A stretch of DNA of 36,540 bases, taken from positions 1 to 36,540 of the forward strand of contig NZ_MSCV01000048.1 in NCBI RefSeq assembly GCF_002005105.1, in the 5' to 3' direction. Under the pieces are notes generated by a model, which was not told the DNA's origin, ran no database searches, and saw only the letters and a program-made list of their open reading frames with translations. Below, piece after piece: positions 1 to 8,698 of this stretch. Source of the DNA: Methylocaldum sp. 14B (GTDB taxonomy: Bacteria; Pseudomonadota; Gammaproteobacteria; Methylococcales; Methylococcaceae). The translations under genes and the position numbers were made by a program. Position 1 is the first letter of the stretch; every line of letters starts with the position of its first letter.

Positions 1-2174
1 ATGATCCGGAACGGCGTGGCGAGCAGGAAGCCGTCGCCATGCCGGGAGAGGCGATGTAAAGTTTCCATGTGCCAGACATGGGTGCGGTCGGCGTGTACTT
101 TGCCTTCGGAGGCGAGCAGATGGAAGGGCGCGAGGCGAATGTCGTCCAGCGAATGGACATGCCAGCAGCAGCGCCGGTAGGCATCGACGAAACGCTGGGC
201 ATCGCGGGCTCGTTCGGTATAGCGGTCTCGTAACGCCGAAACGTCGAGGCCCCGCGTTTCGGCGGCGGCGATCCATTCCAGGGCCGGACGCAACATCGCC
301 TTACTGGCGGCCCCTACGGCACCGTATTGCCGGGTCAGCAATTCCTTGGCTTTGAGCGACCACGGCATCAGTTCGCAATCGAGAATGAACCAGTCGGTCT
401 GGAACTCTTCCCAGAATCCTGCAGCGCTCAAGGCTTCGCCCAGACGATCGAGTACCCCCTTTTCCAAGTCGGGCTCGTTGAAGAAGCGCCGCCCGGTGCG
501 GGTGTAAACGATACCCCGGCCTTCGCCGGCCACTCCGAAACGGCGCAAGACCGCCGCTTCATCCCGGGCAATCGCGACGACAGCACGGGAACCCATGTGC
601 TTCTCCTCGCACACGACGGAACCGACACCGGCCTTACGATAATAGTCCAATGCCTCGCGCGGATGTTCCAGGAAGCCGTCGAGTTCGCTGGTCTCCGAGG
701 GAGACATGGTGGGCGGCAGATAGACCAGCCAACGTGGGTCCGCCGCGAAGCGGGTCATGACTTCCAACGCCGCCGCGGCGTTTTCGGGGCGAGTCGTAAC
801 GGTATGTCCTAACCGCGGATGGAGAATGCGTTTGCCGGACACGTCGGCGTAATCGAGCAAATCGTCAGCCGCCTGTTGCAGTGAAAGTGTTTCGGTCTGA
901 GCCGAAAGCAGCGGGCGAACCGGTTCGTAGTAGGTGGCCATCGCCGGCGCGGCGACCAGTTCCTTTTCCGGCCAGCGCAGGGCCGTCAGTTCGCCGCCGA
1001 ACACGCACCCGGTGTCCAGGCACAAGGTGTTGTTGAACCATTCGGCGCGCGGTACCGGTGTATGCCCGTACACCACGGCGGCACGTCCGCGGTAATCGGC
1101 TGCCCAGTTGTAACGGACGGGTAGTCCATATTCGTCGGTTTCGCCGGTGGTCTCGCCGTACAGGGCGAACTCGCGAACCTTGCCGGACCCACGGCCGTGC
1201 ATGGTTTCGGGAAGACCGGCGTGGGCAACCGCCAGCTTGCCCCCGTCAAATACGTAATGGCTGACCAGGCCGTCCAGGAATTTTGCGACCGTGTCCCGGA
1301 ATTCCGGAGTTTCGCTTTCCAGTTGTGCCAGCGATTCAGCCAGGCCATGGGTCTTCTGGACCTGACGGCCGCGCAACGCCCTGGCCAGCTTCAAGTCGTG
1401 ATTGCCGACTACGCAGTAGCCGTTGCCGTTTTCCACCGCCCCCATCGCCAACCGCAATACGTCGGGGATGTTGGGGCCGCGATCCACCAGATCTCCGACA
1501 AAAACCAGCTTGCGTCCTTGCGGATGAAATACGGCGATATTGTCGCCGTCGCGGCGCACTTCGTAACCCAAGCGGGTGAGCAGCTGCACCAGTTCGTCGT
1601 AACAGCCATGCACGTCGCCGATGATGTCGAACGGTCCCGTCTCGGTCTTGCGGTTGTTCCACAGGGGTTGACGGTGAATCTCCACGCTGTCGGCCTCTTC
1701 TGGAGTGCGCAGCCGGTACACGTAGCGGAAGCCTTCCCGTTCCAATCCGCGCAGCGAGCGGTTCAGGGCGGCGGCCTGATTGCGGACGACGTGGGGACCG
1801 AACGACCGGTCCGGCCGTTCGGCGTTGCGCTCATGGCAGACATGCTCCTGCATGGCCATGACGATGGCCACGGGCAAGCAGTGGTATTCCCTAGCGAGCA
1901 CCACCAGAGGCTTGCGATCCTCGGCCCGGACGTTGGTGGCGTCCACGACCGCGAGACGTCCCCTTTTCAGGCGTTTGCCGACCACGTAATGAAGGATGTC
2001 GAAGGCATCGCCGGTCGCCGACTGGTCGTTTTCATCGTCGGCCACCAAACCCCGGCAGTAATCCGATGAAATCACCTCGGTGGACAGAAAATGCTTCCGG
2101 GCGAAGGTGGATTTACCGGATCCGCTTGGACCGATCAACACCACCAGGGACAATTCGGGAAGCGTGATCTTCAT
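1..2174 (-). CDS. pnkp: Polynucleotide kinase-phosphatase (RNA repair), C-terminus beyond window
   Basis: Bacterial Pnkp heals broken RNA ends: the kinase phosphorylates 5'-OH ends, the phosphatase removes 2',3'-cyclic or 3' phosphate, and the ligase-like domain seals with Hen1. Read by hand from the minus strand, the frame is open for 724 codons and leaves at base 1. The family is about 850 residues, so roughly the last 130 are missing. Visible motifs: P-loop GPSGSGKST at residues 15-23; metallophosphatase motifs GDVHG (186-190), GDLVDRG (227-233), GNHD (257-260) and AHAG (near 318); nucleotidyltransferase motif EEKHMGSR with Lys525 as the likely AMP-accepting lysine. The start ATG (2172-2174) overlaps the Hen1 stop as ATGA, which suggests translational coupling. 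All three catalytic centres look intact. Identification is firm from motif order and the Hen1 neighbour. Confidence 0.96.
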   Translation of the reverse strand, partial: MKITLPELSLVVLIGPSGSGKSTFARKHFLSTEVISSDYCRGLVADDENDQSATGDAFDILHYVVGKRLKRGRLAVVDATNVRAEDRKPLVVLAREYHCLPVAIVMAMQEHVCHERNAERPDRSFGPHVVRNQAAALNRSLRGLEREGFRYVYRLRTPEEADSVEIHRQPLWNNRKTETGPFDIIGDVHGCYDELVQLLTRLGYEVRRDGDNIAVFHPQGRKLVFVGDLVDRGPNIPDVLRLAMGAVENGNGYCVVGNHDLKLARALRGRQVQKTHGLAESLAQLESETPEFRDTVAKFLDGLVSHYVFDGGKLAVAHAGLPETMHGRGSGKVREFALYGETTGETDEYGLPVRYNWAADYRGRAAVVYGHTPVPRAEWFNNTLCLDTGCVFGGELTALRWPEKELVAAPAMATYYEPVRPLLSAQTETLSLQQAADDLLDYADVSGKRILHPRLGHTVTTRPENAAAALEVMTRFAADPRWLVYLPPTMSPSETSELDGFLEHPREALDYYRKAGVGSVVCEEKHMGSRAVVAIARDEAAVLRRFGVAGEGRGIVYTRTGRRFFNEPDLEKGVLDRLGEALSAAGFWEEFQTDWFILDCELMPWSLKAKELLTRQYGAVGAASKAMLRPALEWIAAAETRGLDVSALRDRYTERARDAQRFVDAYRRCCWHVHSLDDIRLAPFHLLASEGKVHADRTHVWHMETLHRLSRHGDGFLLATPFRI

Positions 2175-3616
2175 GCCGCCTCCCGCTCGAACACAGCCAT
2201 TTGCGTCGGTGCACCCAACTCGGGGTCGATCTCGCCGATAGGTTGGAAACGCACTTGATAGCCATGATGGTCGGCCACGCGCCGGCCCCAGGACTGGAAC
2301 TCCGTCCGCGTCCACTCGAACCGATGGTCGTGATGGCGCAATCGTCCCGCCGGGAGGGTTTCGTAGCGGATGTTGTATTCCACGTTAGGCGTGGTCACGA
2401 TGGCGATGCGCGGCCGGGCACAGCCGAACAGCACTTTCTCGAAAGCTGCCAGACGCCCCAAGTCCAAGTGCTCGATCACTTCGATGGCCAAGGCGGCATC
2501 GAACCCTTCGATGCGCGCATCTCGGTAAGTCAGCCCGCCGTGAAGCAGCGTAATCCGATCCCGTACCCGCGGCGGCAACCGGTCCAGGTTCAGACGCTTC
2601 GCGGCGATTTCCAACGCGCGGATCGACACGTCGAGGCCGACCAGTCGGCCGATGCGACTGTCCTTCAACAACCGGGATAGCAACTTCGCCTCGCCACATC
2701 CCAAATCGACCACGGACTCTGCTTCGGCAGCATGCAGAACCTCCAACACGGCGCGAATACGAGCCTCATTGAGGGACAGGGGGGACTCGACCGCCGCCTC
2801 TTCCGAAGTGATGAAGGCCATATCGTTCACCGCCATATTTCCAACCTCCGTGACCGGACCATTCGGTTCGATGCCGTCGTCCTCTTCGGGCACATCGAGT
2901 CGGGAAAGGGCTTCCAGAGCCAGGCTGCGCTGGTGACGCAGATAGCGGCGGGCGATCAGTTCCTTCTCCGGGTGCGTGGCCAGCCAGCTTGCACCATGGC
3001 GCAGCAGTTTTTCCAGCTCATCCTGACCGACCCAGTAATGCTTCGTGTCGTCCAGGACCGGCAGCAGCACATACAAATGCGACAGGACGTTCTTGACGGT
3101 CGTGCAGGCGGCAAGGGTCAGCGCCACATAAGGACTGTCCCCCCACTCCGGGAAATGTTCGTCGAGGGGCAATCGGGTCGCTTCCACCTCATAGCCGAGC
3201 GGCTCGAATAGAGCGTGAATCAATCCGGTTTCTCCCCGGACCGATACGGCAGGCAGCTTTACATTCAGCGATAACCGTTGCTCCACCAGGTCCGGCCGGG
3301 CATTGCAGCGGCCCTGCAAGGCCGAGGAATACACCTCGCCGATGGCCACCGACAGGAATGAAGAAGCGGTATAGGGGCGATCGTTGACGTATTGGTCCAG
3401 CAGCCCGCGGCTTGCCTGCGTCTTGCCCCGCACCAGCCCCACCGGATCGACCGCCACCAACAAGCACGCGGTGCAGCGGTCGGGTGATGCCTCTGGATAA
3501 AACACGTGGGCCTCGCCGAAGCTGAGGGAAAACGTCTGCACCCTGTCCGGATGCTTATGCAGCAGAAATCCCAGATCCGTTGCGGGCGACTGGGTGTTGG
3601 TGAGGGTCAGGAGCAT
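2171..3616 (-). CDS. hen1: 3'-terminal RNA ribose 2'-O-methyltransferase Hen1
   Basis: Hen1 methylates the 2'-OH at a broken RNA 3' end during Pnkp/Hen1 repair, so the repaired site resists re-cleavage. The 481 residues have the bacterial layout: an N-terminal ligase-activating domain (about 1-245), an acidic linker, and a C-terminal Rossmann methyltransferase. The SAM motif VVDLGCGE is at 302-309. The metal-site signature EVIEH is at 379-383, with a histidine-rich HHDH stretch at 428-431 before FEWTR. These match the Mn-dependent Hen1 catalytic set (two Glu, two His). The length is normal for the bacterial family. It is the first gene of the operon; its stop overlaps the pnkp start by four bases. 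Confidence is high. Confidence 0.96.
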   Translation of the reverse strand: MLLTLTNTQSPATDLGFLLHKHPDRVQTFSLSFGEAHVFYPEASPDRCTACLLVAVDPVGLVRGKTQASRGLLDQYVNDRPYTASSFLSVAIGEVYSSALQGRCNARPDLVEQRLSLNVKLPAVSVRGETGLIHALFEPLGYEVEATRLPLDEHFPEWGDSPYVALTLAACTTVKNVLSHLYVLLPVLDDTKHYWVGQDELEKLLRHGASWLATHPEKELIARRYLRHQRSLALEALSRLDVPEEDDGIEPNGPVTEVGNMAVNDMAFITSEEAAVESPLSLNEARIRAVLEVLHAAEAESVVDLGCGEAKLLSRLLKDSRIGRLVGLDVSIRALEIAAKRLNLDRLPPRVRDRITLLHGGLTYRDARIEGFDAALAIEVIEHLDLGRLAAFEKVLFGCARPRIAIVTTPNVEYNIRYETLPAGRLRHHDHRFEWTRTEFQSWGRRVADHHGYQVRFQPIGEIDPELGAPTQMAVFEREAA

Positions 3617-4197
3617 GAAGAGCTTCCATGGTGAGGGGCATGATCACATCCATCCATCAGGGCGGAAGCGGAAAACGTCGACGCCAAAATCGACCGTATC
3701 ATCCGTGTAACGATGGAGTCAGCGATTTGAGTTTAGCACGCGAAAGTGCAGAACGAGGTTTCACGGGGGGGGCGACAGATTAAGGGCAACTTGAAAGGCA
3801 GGTATGCCTTTTACAACTGTCACTCAGATTTGGATCGTTGAGGTCCGCCCTTGACCAAATTTACAATTCGAACAGGGCTTCGTGAAGTCGACATTCTAGC
3901 TGGCTGATGCTCAAACGCGAACGGTAGAAATGGCCGTTAAGCAATCATTGGGCGCGCTATATATCTGTCCGGCGGCAGTTCGGCCGAAGCAGCCATTCGG
4001 CTCGCTCAATACCGCTTATTCATGAGCGTCCGCTTCCTTTGAGGCCGAGCGAGTGCTTCGTGCCAACCCCTGCGGTTCGACCATACGTGGACCCGATGGC
4101 GGCTTCCGAGCGGTCTTACGTACCCGCGCACCATTGGGCAAGTCTCGGCCGAAAGCGAGCGTTCGGCGCAAATTGGCAGGGACGTGGGCCGTGAGCC
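3617..4197. other. Intergenic region with no convincing gene
   Basis: This 581-bp gap lies upstream of hen1 and downstream of the ATPase gene. The only open frame of note (4016-4201, minus, 61 codons) is Arg/Pro-rich low-information sequence and is not supported. The stretch around 3970-4170 has several short GGCCGAA/TTCGG(C) inverted motifs resembling decayed REP-type repeats. The hen1-pnkp promoter should lie close to 3617-3720, but I see no clear -35/-10 pair. Confidence 0.5.
3794..3811 (-). terminator. Possible weak terminator hairpin after the ATPase gene
   Basis: AAAGGCA (3794-3800), a 4-base loop, then TGCCTTT (3805-3811): a perfect 7-bp stem flanked by an A-run on one side and TTTT on the other. 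It lies about 390 bp past the stop of the leftward ATPase gene and about 180 bp before hen1. It could insulate the two, but the distance and short T-tract make this tentative. Confidence 0.3.
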
Positions 4198-5370
4198 TCA
4201 AAGTGCCGCGAGCATTTCCACCAAAGCTCTGAGCCCGATCACTTCAACATCCGCCTTGATGGGATAGCGGTCGCTACCTCCATACACGACAATACGTCGA
4301 TCCGGCCGCAGATCATCGCAGGCGATCTGGAAGCCTTTTTCCAACTTTGGAGACAGACCTCGCTTGATTTCGATAGCCCACAGGCCTTGGCCCGGCATCT
4401 CCAGTAGCAGATCGATCTCGGCGCCGACGGCGGTGCGGTAAAAGCTTGGCAGTGTTTGCTCCGGTGCAGCCGCGAGCAGATTTTCGATGACAAAACCTTC
4501 CCAACTCGCGCCAACAGCGGGATGGCCACTGAGCGCGTTATAGTCCGTCAACCCCAGCAGGGCATGGGCTATGCCGCTGTCTCGAAGATACACCTTTGGG
4601 GACTTGACCAGGCGTTTGCCAAGATTGGCGTGGAACGGCCGCAGGCGGCGGATCAGTAACAGATCGACCAGTAAATCGATGTAGCGTGTTACGGTTTGCG
4701 CGCTGATCATCAGGGAGGTGGCAAGGCGCGAGGCATTCAACAGGTCGCCCTGCTCATAGGCCAACATCGTCCACAGGCGCTCGAGGGTCTCCGCCGGTAC
4801 CCGTGGACCGAATAGCGGAATTTCCCGCTCCAGATAGGAACGGATGAAATCCCTGCGCCAACGCAAGCTTTTCCGATCGTCCGCCGCGAGAAAGCTGTTG
4901 GGAAATCCACCCCGCACCCATAACCGAGCGACGTCTTCGCCATTGCCGGCCGAGGTTTCCAGAATATCGAATGGCCCCATATTGACGTAAGCGATCCGGC
5001 CCGCCAAGCTCTCGCCGGATTGGCGGAGCAAGCTCAGGGAGGCAGACCCCAGAATCAGGAAGCGCCCGGTTCGATAGCCGCTGCGGCGTCCCTCATCGAT
5101 CAGTCCGCGCAGGCTCTGGAACAAATCCGGCATTCGATGGATCTCGTCCAGAACAACCATGCGGTCCCGGACGTTTCGCAGGAATAATTCCGGATCGGTC
5201 AATTTGGCGCGGTCTTCCCGTGACTCCAGATCCAGGTAGACGGAAGGACGCTCCTGCGCCAGGGTCAAGGCCAAGGTGGTCTTGCCGACCTGGCGGGGGC
5301 CTATCAAGGCGACGGCGGCCTGGTCGCTCAGGGCTTCTCTTACGATGGGCAGAATACGGCGAGCAATCAT
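4198..5370 (-). CDS. AAA family ATPase with DUF4143 C-terminal domain
   Basis: The family is common and poorly understood: an AAA_14 ATPase fused to a DUF4143 module, often with a degenerate nuclease-like fold. The 390 residues show Walker A GPRQVGKTT near 24-32, Walker B VVLDEIHRMP near 73-82, and a sensor-like LILGSAS segment near 105. A winged-helix-like middle follows. The C-terminal domain has GAEIDLLLE and WAIEIKRG, the usual D...E-x-K pattern of PD-(D/E)XK-like folds. The length is typical. The gene stands alone with no obvious partner and is preceded by an imperfect palindrome 8 bp before the ATG. These genes can act as toxin-antitoxin-like or mobile-element-linked units, but nothing here proves a role. 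Confidence 0.88.
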   Translation of the reverse strand: MIARRILPIVREALSDQAAVALIGPRQVGKTTLALTLAQERPSVYLDLESREDRAKLTDPELFLRNVRDRMVVLDEIHRMPDLFQSLRGLIDEGRRSGYRTGRFLILGSASLSLLRQSGESLAGRIAYVNMGPFDILETSAGNGEDVARLWVRGGFPNSFLAADDRKSLRWRRDFIRSYLEREIPLFGPRVPAETLERLWTMLAYEQGDLLNASRLATSLMISAQTVTRYIDLLVDLLLIRRLRPFHANLGKRLVKSPKVYLRDSGIAHALLGLTDYNALSGHPAVGASWEGFVIENLLAAAPEQTLPSFYRTAVGAEIDLLLEMPGQGLWAIEIKRGLSPKLEKGFQIACDDLRPDRRIVVYGGSDRYPIKADVEVIGLRALVEMLAAL

Positions 5371-5377
5371 CCTTGCA

Positions 5378-5400
5378 TATTATCCATCATGTGGATGATA
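5378..5400. promoter_or_regulatory. Imperfect palindrome just upstream of the ATPase start
   Basis: Arms TATTATCCA (5378-5386) and TGGATGATA (5392-5400) pair with one mismatch around TCATG. The site ends 8 bp before the leftward ATG at 5370, so it could be an operator for autoregulation or could occlude the ribosome-binding site in RNA. No T-run follows, so a terminator is unlikely. Confidence 0.4.
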
Positions 5401-5476
5401 TACAAGGTTTGATAAACTATTGGCGAGCCATGATCTGACGAGATCAGTTGGATCGAAGCCGCTTTCTAGTCCCCAA

Positions 5477-5552
5477 CAACTCAAACTCGCCTCCTACGAC
5501 CGGTTCTTTCCCAACCGGGACACCATGCCGAAAGGCGGCTTCGGCAACAATA
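5477..5552 (+). pseudogene. Remnant of a TOTE-type primase/helicase protein
   Basis: Within an open frame at 5420-5722, only about 25 codons look like a known protein: LASYDRFFPNRDTMPKGGFGN. This closely matches the conserved SYDRxFPNQDTxPKGGFGNLIALPLQ segment of the archaeo-eukaryotic primase part of TOTE conflict-system proteins (from memory of the family). The match stops at GFGN, and the following 55 codons resemble nothing I know. No start, helicase or nuclease parts are nearby. It is best read as a fossil left after deletion of a larger gene. The rest of 5553-5850 holds no gene I can support. Confidence 0.5.
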
Positions 5553-5851
5553 CCTCGATCCTGGTGCATCGCAATGAACTGAAAATCGCGTTGGCGCCCG
5601 CCTCGATAGAGCCAAGCATGAGTTCAGATGGATTTCCGATAGCCACCGAAGTGCCCTATACGGCCAGAAACAGAGGTTGCTCTCACCGTCTGAAATTTGG
5701 CCTCAACGACCATTCGTCTTGACCGATACCGGTCGTTCACGAATGTCCCCTTCCTTCAAACTCGAGCGAGCAGTACGCGCCCTTAGGATACAGTCGAGTA
5801 AATTTCTTGAGAGACCGTGTATGGACCGGAAATTAAAGGGAAACCCGCCGC

Positions 5852-6472
5852 TCACGCTGTGGAGTGCCCAACTTTGCCGAATAGTCCCCTTTGTACTTGT
5901 AGGCACAAGATGGCCGCGGTTATGGCTAGCATCCAACGTCCACCCATCTCGTTAAAGATCATCCACGTCAACGTCAGGGGTTCATTGCGCACCACATGGG
6001 CCTGTTGCGCCATGTCCTGAAGCTGGATTTCCAGCGTTCCCAGCAATACAAAAGGGCCGGTGAGGCCGACGATGAATATCGACGTCGGCACACCCAATAC
6101 CAGCAACACCGCGCGTTCGACCCAGCGCCGCGTGGGCCAGGCCATCAGGAGGGACCCTTCGATGACCACCGGAACCAGGGTATGCATCAGATGGGTTCCG
6201 GTCGTTACTGCCAGGCCCGCCGGAATCTGTTGGCCGCCGCCCAAGGGCAACGGCTGCAACAGCCAGGCTTCGAGCTGGATGAGGACATCGTGATTGTCCG
6301 CGACCAGTTTGAGCGACGGTGCGTATTCGGGGGCAACCGACAGGATGACGAACCGGAACAGCGGCAACATCAGTTCCGCCAAGGGTGCGCTGAGATAGAT
6401 TCCCAAGGCCGACAATCCGAGCCAGGCCGCCACGGCTTTCGCGGAGAGCTTGAGCCAATCAGCGCGCTGCAT
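5852..6472 (-). CDS. Exosortase H-associated membrane protein
   Basis: A 206-residue integral membrane protein with about four hydrophobic segments (near 13-32, 35-48, 110-130 and 138-160) and one near the C-terminus (180-195). It starts 14 bp inside the end of the exosortase gene (ATG at 6470-6472, exosortase stop at 6459-6461), so the two are translationally linked. A membrane protein of this size directly after the exosortase is the known arrangement for exosortase H, which sorts IPTLxxWG-CTERM proteins. Function is unknown beyond that partnership; it may help present or process the sorting substrates. Identification relies mainly on context and topology. Confidence 0.7.
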   Translation of the reverse strand: MQRADWLKLSAKAVAAWLGLSALGIYLSAPLAELMLPLFRFVILSVAPEYAPSLKLVADNHDVLIQLEAWLLQPLPLGGGQQIPAGLAVTTGTHLMHTLVPVVIEGSLLMAWPTRRWVERAVLLVLGVPTSIFIVGLTGPFVLLGTLEIQLQDMAQQAHVVRNEPLTLTWMIFNEMGGRWMLAITAAILCLQVQRGLFGKVGHSTA

Positions 6473-7004
6473 CGGCGGATCGCAAGGCGCCCGCCGCCCA
6501 CCCGGCGAAGAACAGGCAACCGATCACGATGATCAAGGTCGGCGCGAGATAGGTGTGGATCAACTGGAACCAGTCGCGATAATGGGCGATGACGAAATAC
6601 AGCCCGCTGATCCGGATCAGGTTGAGGCCATACATCAACGAAACGCCCAAGCCGATCCCGATCCATTTGCGCGTGATCGTAGAAGGGAAAGCCAAGATGG
6701 CCGAGATCACCAGAAACAACGCGCCCGCGCCGTCGCAGCCTCGGACGATTTCCAGGTCGGCCTGTGGCGACACCAGCCGATTCTGAACAGCCGACACCCG
6801 TTCCGTGGGCGTGAGCAGATTGATCAGGTCCGCGCAAAGCGTACCCAATCCCCGGTGATACAGCTCTCTGAACACGTCATCGGGTATCTGGAAATAGGCG
6901 TAGTGGAACGCCCCATACCATCCGAGGAAGAGCAGCAGTTGAAGCCACCCGGGCGTATACATTGAACGTTTGTGAGACCGAAGCGTTGGCATAGGAAGCT
7001 TCAT
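6459..7004 (-). CDS. xrtH: Exosortase, XrtH-like
   Basis: Exosortases are inner-membrane transpeptidase-like enzymes that cut and transfer proteins carrying a C-terminal motif/TM/basic tail. The 181-residue protein has several hydrophobic helices and the catalytic pattern: Cys90 in VRGCDGAG, Arg131 in LNLIRISG and His150 in QLIHTYLAP. Its short length and the adjoining associated membrane protein favour the exosortase H subtype over the larger PEP-CTERM exosortases; XrtM is the main alternative. The start ATG at 7002-7004 is preceded by GGAGTAG at suitable spacing. The upstream 97-residue gene ends 19 bp away, so this is the second gene of an operon. A candidate substrate is encoded at 16949-17560. 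Confidence 0.8.
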   Translation of the reverse strand: MKLPMPTLRSHKRSMYTPGWLQLLLFLGWYGAFHYAYFQIPDDVFRELYHRGLGTLCADLINLLTPTERVSAVQNRLVSPQADLEIVRGCDGAGALFLVISAILAFPSTITRKWIGIGLGVSLMYGLNLIRISGLYFVIAHYRDWFQLIHTYLAPTLIIVIGCLFFAGWAAGALRSADAAR

Positions 7005-7023
7005 TAAAAACTACTCCATTGTT

Positions 7024-7317
7024 TTACAACGGCTGGGGATGAGTCATTCCAAGGATGCGTCTTACGTCATCAGGCTTGGTTTTGTAGCAACGAATCATCT
7101 GCTCACAGTAGTCGCCGACAGTCCGAATTACCAATGCGCCCGAGCTCAGCTGTTTTAAAGTTGGGCGATCGGCGACGTCATGGATGTCGTAATCCAGTGG
7201 GTCAAACTCGTTTGCCTTGAAATCCGAAACGAAGCTGGCCTTCAGGTCAACTCCGAAGACAGAATCAGGAGAAAGTGAAGCCGGCGCGACATTGAAGAGA
7301 CGAGCAACTCTCATCAA
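7024..7317 (-). CDS. Small conserved-looking protein, possibly acyl-carrier-like
   Basis: A 97-residue soluble protein, first gene of the exosortase operon (19 bp to the next start). I do not recognise a named family. The patterns SLSPDSVFGVDL near residues 14-25 and VIRTVGDYCEQMI near 63-75 resemble the helix I/loop and helix IV parts of acyl carrier proteins. However, no clear DSL phosphopantetheine serine is visible between them; the region reads DPLDYDIHDVADR. It may be a divergent ACP-like fold without the prosthetic group. Its place ahead of an exosortase is the only functional hint. Confidence 0.6.
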   Translation of the reverse strand: MMRVARLFNVAPASLSPDSVFGVDLKASFVSDFKANEFDPLDYDIHDVADRPTLKQLSSGALVIRTVGDYCEQMIRCYKTKPDDVRRILGMTHPQPL

Positions 7318-7418
7318 TGCGGACTCGCGAATTTTGCGTCTATTTCTTCCACGTTATTTTCTCGCTATTTACCACTGCCGAAAAACGAGGGCGCGAGTGG
7401 CTGCGGCTTCTAGAGCCC

Positions 7419-7506
7419 GTAGGCTGGGTTGGAGCGTTGCGAAAATCCGGCACCGCCGAGCCTTGAAACGCTGGGTTTCGTTCCGCAACCCAGTCTTCTA
7501 CGCGGG
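7419..7506. repeat. REP-like palindromic repeat, copy 1
   Basis: An approximately 88-bp unit starting GTAGGCTGGGTTGGAGC and ending with the roughly complementary GCAACCCAGTCTTCTACGC, with internal GAAACGCTGGGTTTCG. The same unit recurs at 10540-10626 and in half-length at 9462-9509, always between genes. Copy 1 lies in the 341-bp gap (7318-7658) between the exosortase operon and the Sel1 gene; the rest of that gap shows no gene. Confidence 0.8.
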
Positions 7507-7658
7507 CTTGGCGAACGGCAATGCCGATTGGCGACAAGACCATGACAATCAGACCCCAGACCGGGACGAACGGTACGTCCGCATCGGCGGCTGCTACCAA
7601 GGGGTCGCCACCGGTGTGATACTCGGCCAATTGGTGATGCCGTCCGTGCAGAGAATGC

Positions 7659-8537
7659 TTACGGTGGACTTGGTAGGGGATCGGGCGTTTTGGTCGGAGC
7701 CAACGATTGACGTAATCGGTTGTAATTGACCGTGCCGTTCGGATCGCCTTGTTCGGCGCTCAGTTTGAACAATTCGAGCGCTTTGACGATGTTTTTGGGA
7801 ACGCCTTTGCCAAATTCGTAGGCCAATCCCAAATTGTTCTGCGCGGAGGAGTAACCTAAATCGACCGCGATCTGCCACAAACGAACCGCTTCGGCGGGAT
7901 TCGCTTCGACACCCTGGCCGTTATCGTATGCCAATGCCAGATTGTTCAACGCATTGACCTGATTCTTTTCGGCCGCCATCCGAAACCATTTCACGGCTTC
8001 ATGGTAATCCTTGTCGACACCAAAGCCGTTTTGGTAGGCCCAGCCGATATTGTTTTGAGAAATCGCATCGCCTTGCTCCGCCGCCTTCCGGTACCATTGC
8101 AAAGCCTTCTCGTAATTTACGGGTACGCCGACCCCATTGGTATAGGCGTGGCCCAGCGCGTGCTGGGCTTCTGCCAAGCCTTTATTGGCAGCCAACTCGT
8201 ACCACTCGATGGCCCTTAGGTAGTGTACTTGGCCAAAGGCGCCGATACGGTAGAGGTTGCCCATGGCAAATTGAGCTTGAGGATATTCCTTGATGGCCGC
8301 CGACTTGATCAGGCGTAGCGCTTCTTGCGGGTTCTTATTGACCCCGACGCCTTCCGCATAAGCCACGCCCAGATAATACTCGGCTTCCGCGTTGCCGTTT
8401 TTCGCATGTTCCTGGATGATTCCCAGTGCTTGGGCATACTTGCCTTCGTTTAACAAACGCAAGGCCTCATCCAGGTTGCCCGCAAGCAGGGCAGGCGCGA
8501 AAAGGGACAAAAATAAGCTCAGTATTTTTCCATTCAT
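7659..8537 (-). CDS. Sel1-repeat (SLR/TPR-like) exported protein
   Basis: I start the protein at the ATG at 8535-8537 because it gives a clean signal peptide (MNGKILSLFLSLFAPALLAG). The open frame upstream to 8702 is Arg-rich and unlike a coding start. About 292 residues follow, with six Sel1 repeats of about 36 residues. Each has the A-x-x-LG-xAY-x-x-G-x-GV and A-x-x-W-x-x-AA-x-x-G pattern, for example HALGHAYTNGVGV and NNLGLAYEFGKGV. Such periplasmic scaffolds bind other proteins and often accompany secretion, stress or immunity functions. The C-terminus is Pro-rich (TKTPDPLPSPP). It lies directly after the broken third RHS tip, but there is no evidence that it is that tip's immunity protein. 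Confidence 0.88.
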   Translation of the reverse strand: MNGKILSLFLSLFAPALLAGNLDEALRLLNEGKYAQALGIIQEHAKNGNAEAEYYLGVAYAEGVGVNKNPQEALRLIKSAAIKEYPQAQFAMGNLYRIGAFGQVHYLRAIEWYELAANKGLAEAQHALGHAYTNGVGVPVNYEKALQWYRKAAEQGDAISQNNIGWAYQNGFGVDKDYHEAVKWFRMAAEKNQVNALNNLALAYDNGQGVEANPAEAVRLWQIAVDLGYSSAQNNLGLAYEFGKGVPKNIVKALELFKLSAEQGDPNGTVNYNRLRQSLAPTKTPDPLPSPP

Positions 8538-8698
8538 CGAGTGCGTCCCAAAGTTCGGGGGAGAGTAAGTGTCTTTTGCCATAGATCGCTGGCGTCTACT
8601 GCACCGCATCCCAGCCGCAGAAGAAGGGAATCGAATACGATATCGCCTTTGAAATCGTCTCTGCCCCCGATTTCTGCGGTACATTTCTTTTCTTACAC

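Noticed and set aside
1197-2069. A 290-codon plus-strand frame at the left end
   Set aside because: It lies antisense to the kinase-phosphatase gene, whose motifs are unmistakable on the minus strand.
4016-4201. A 61-codon minus-strand frame after the ATPase gene
   Set aside because: Arg/Pro/Lys-rich with no start signal or family match; overlaps repeat-like GGCCGAA motifs.
6459-7004. Classification as a PEP-CTERM exosortase (EpsH/XrtA type)
   Set aside because: At 181 residues it is much shorter, and the adjoining associated membrane protein and sequence pattern fit exosortase H better.
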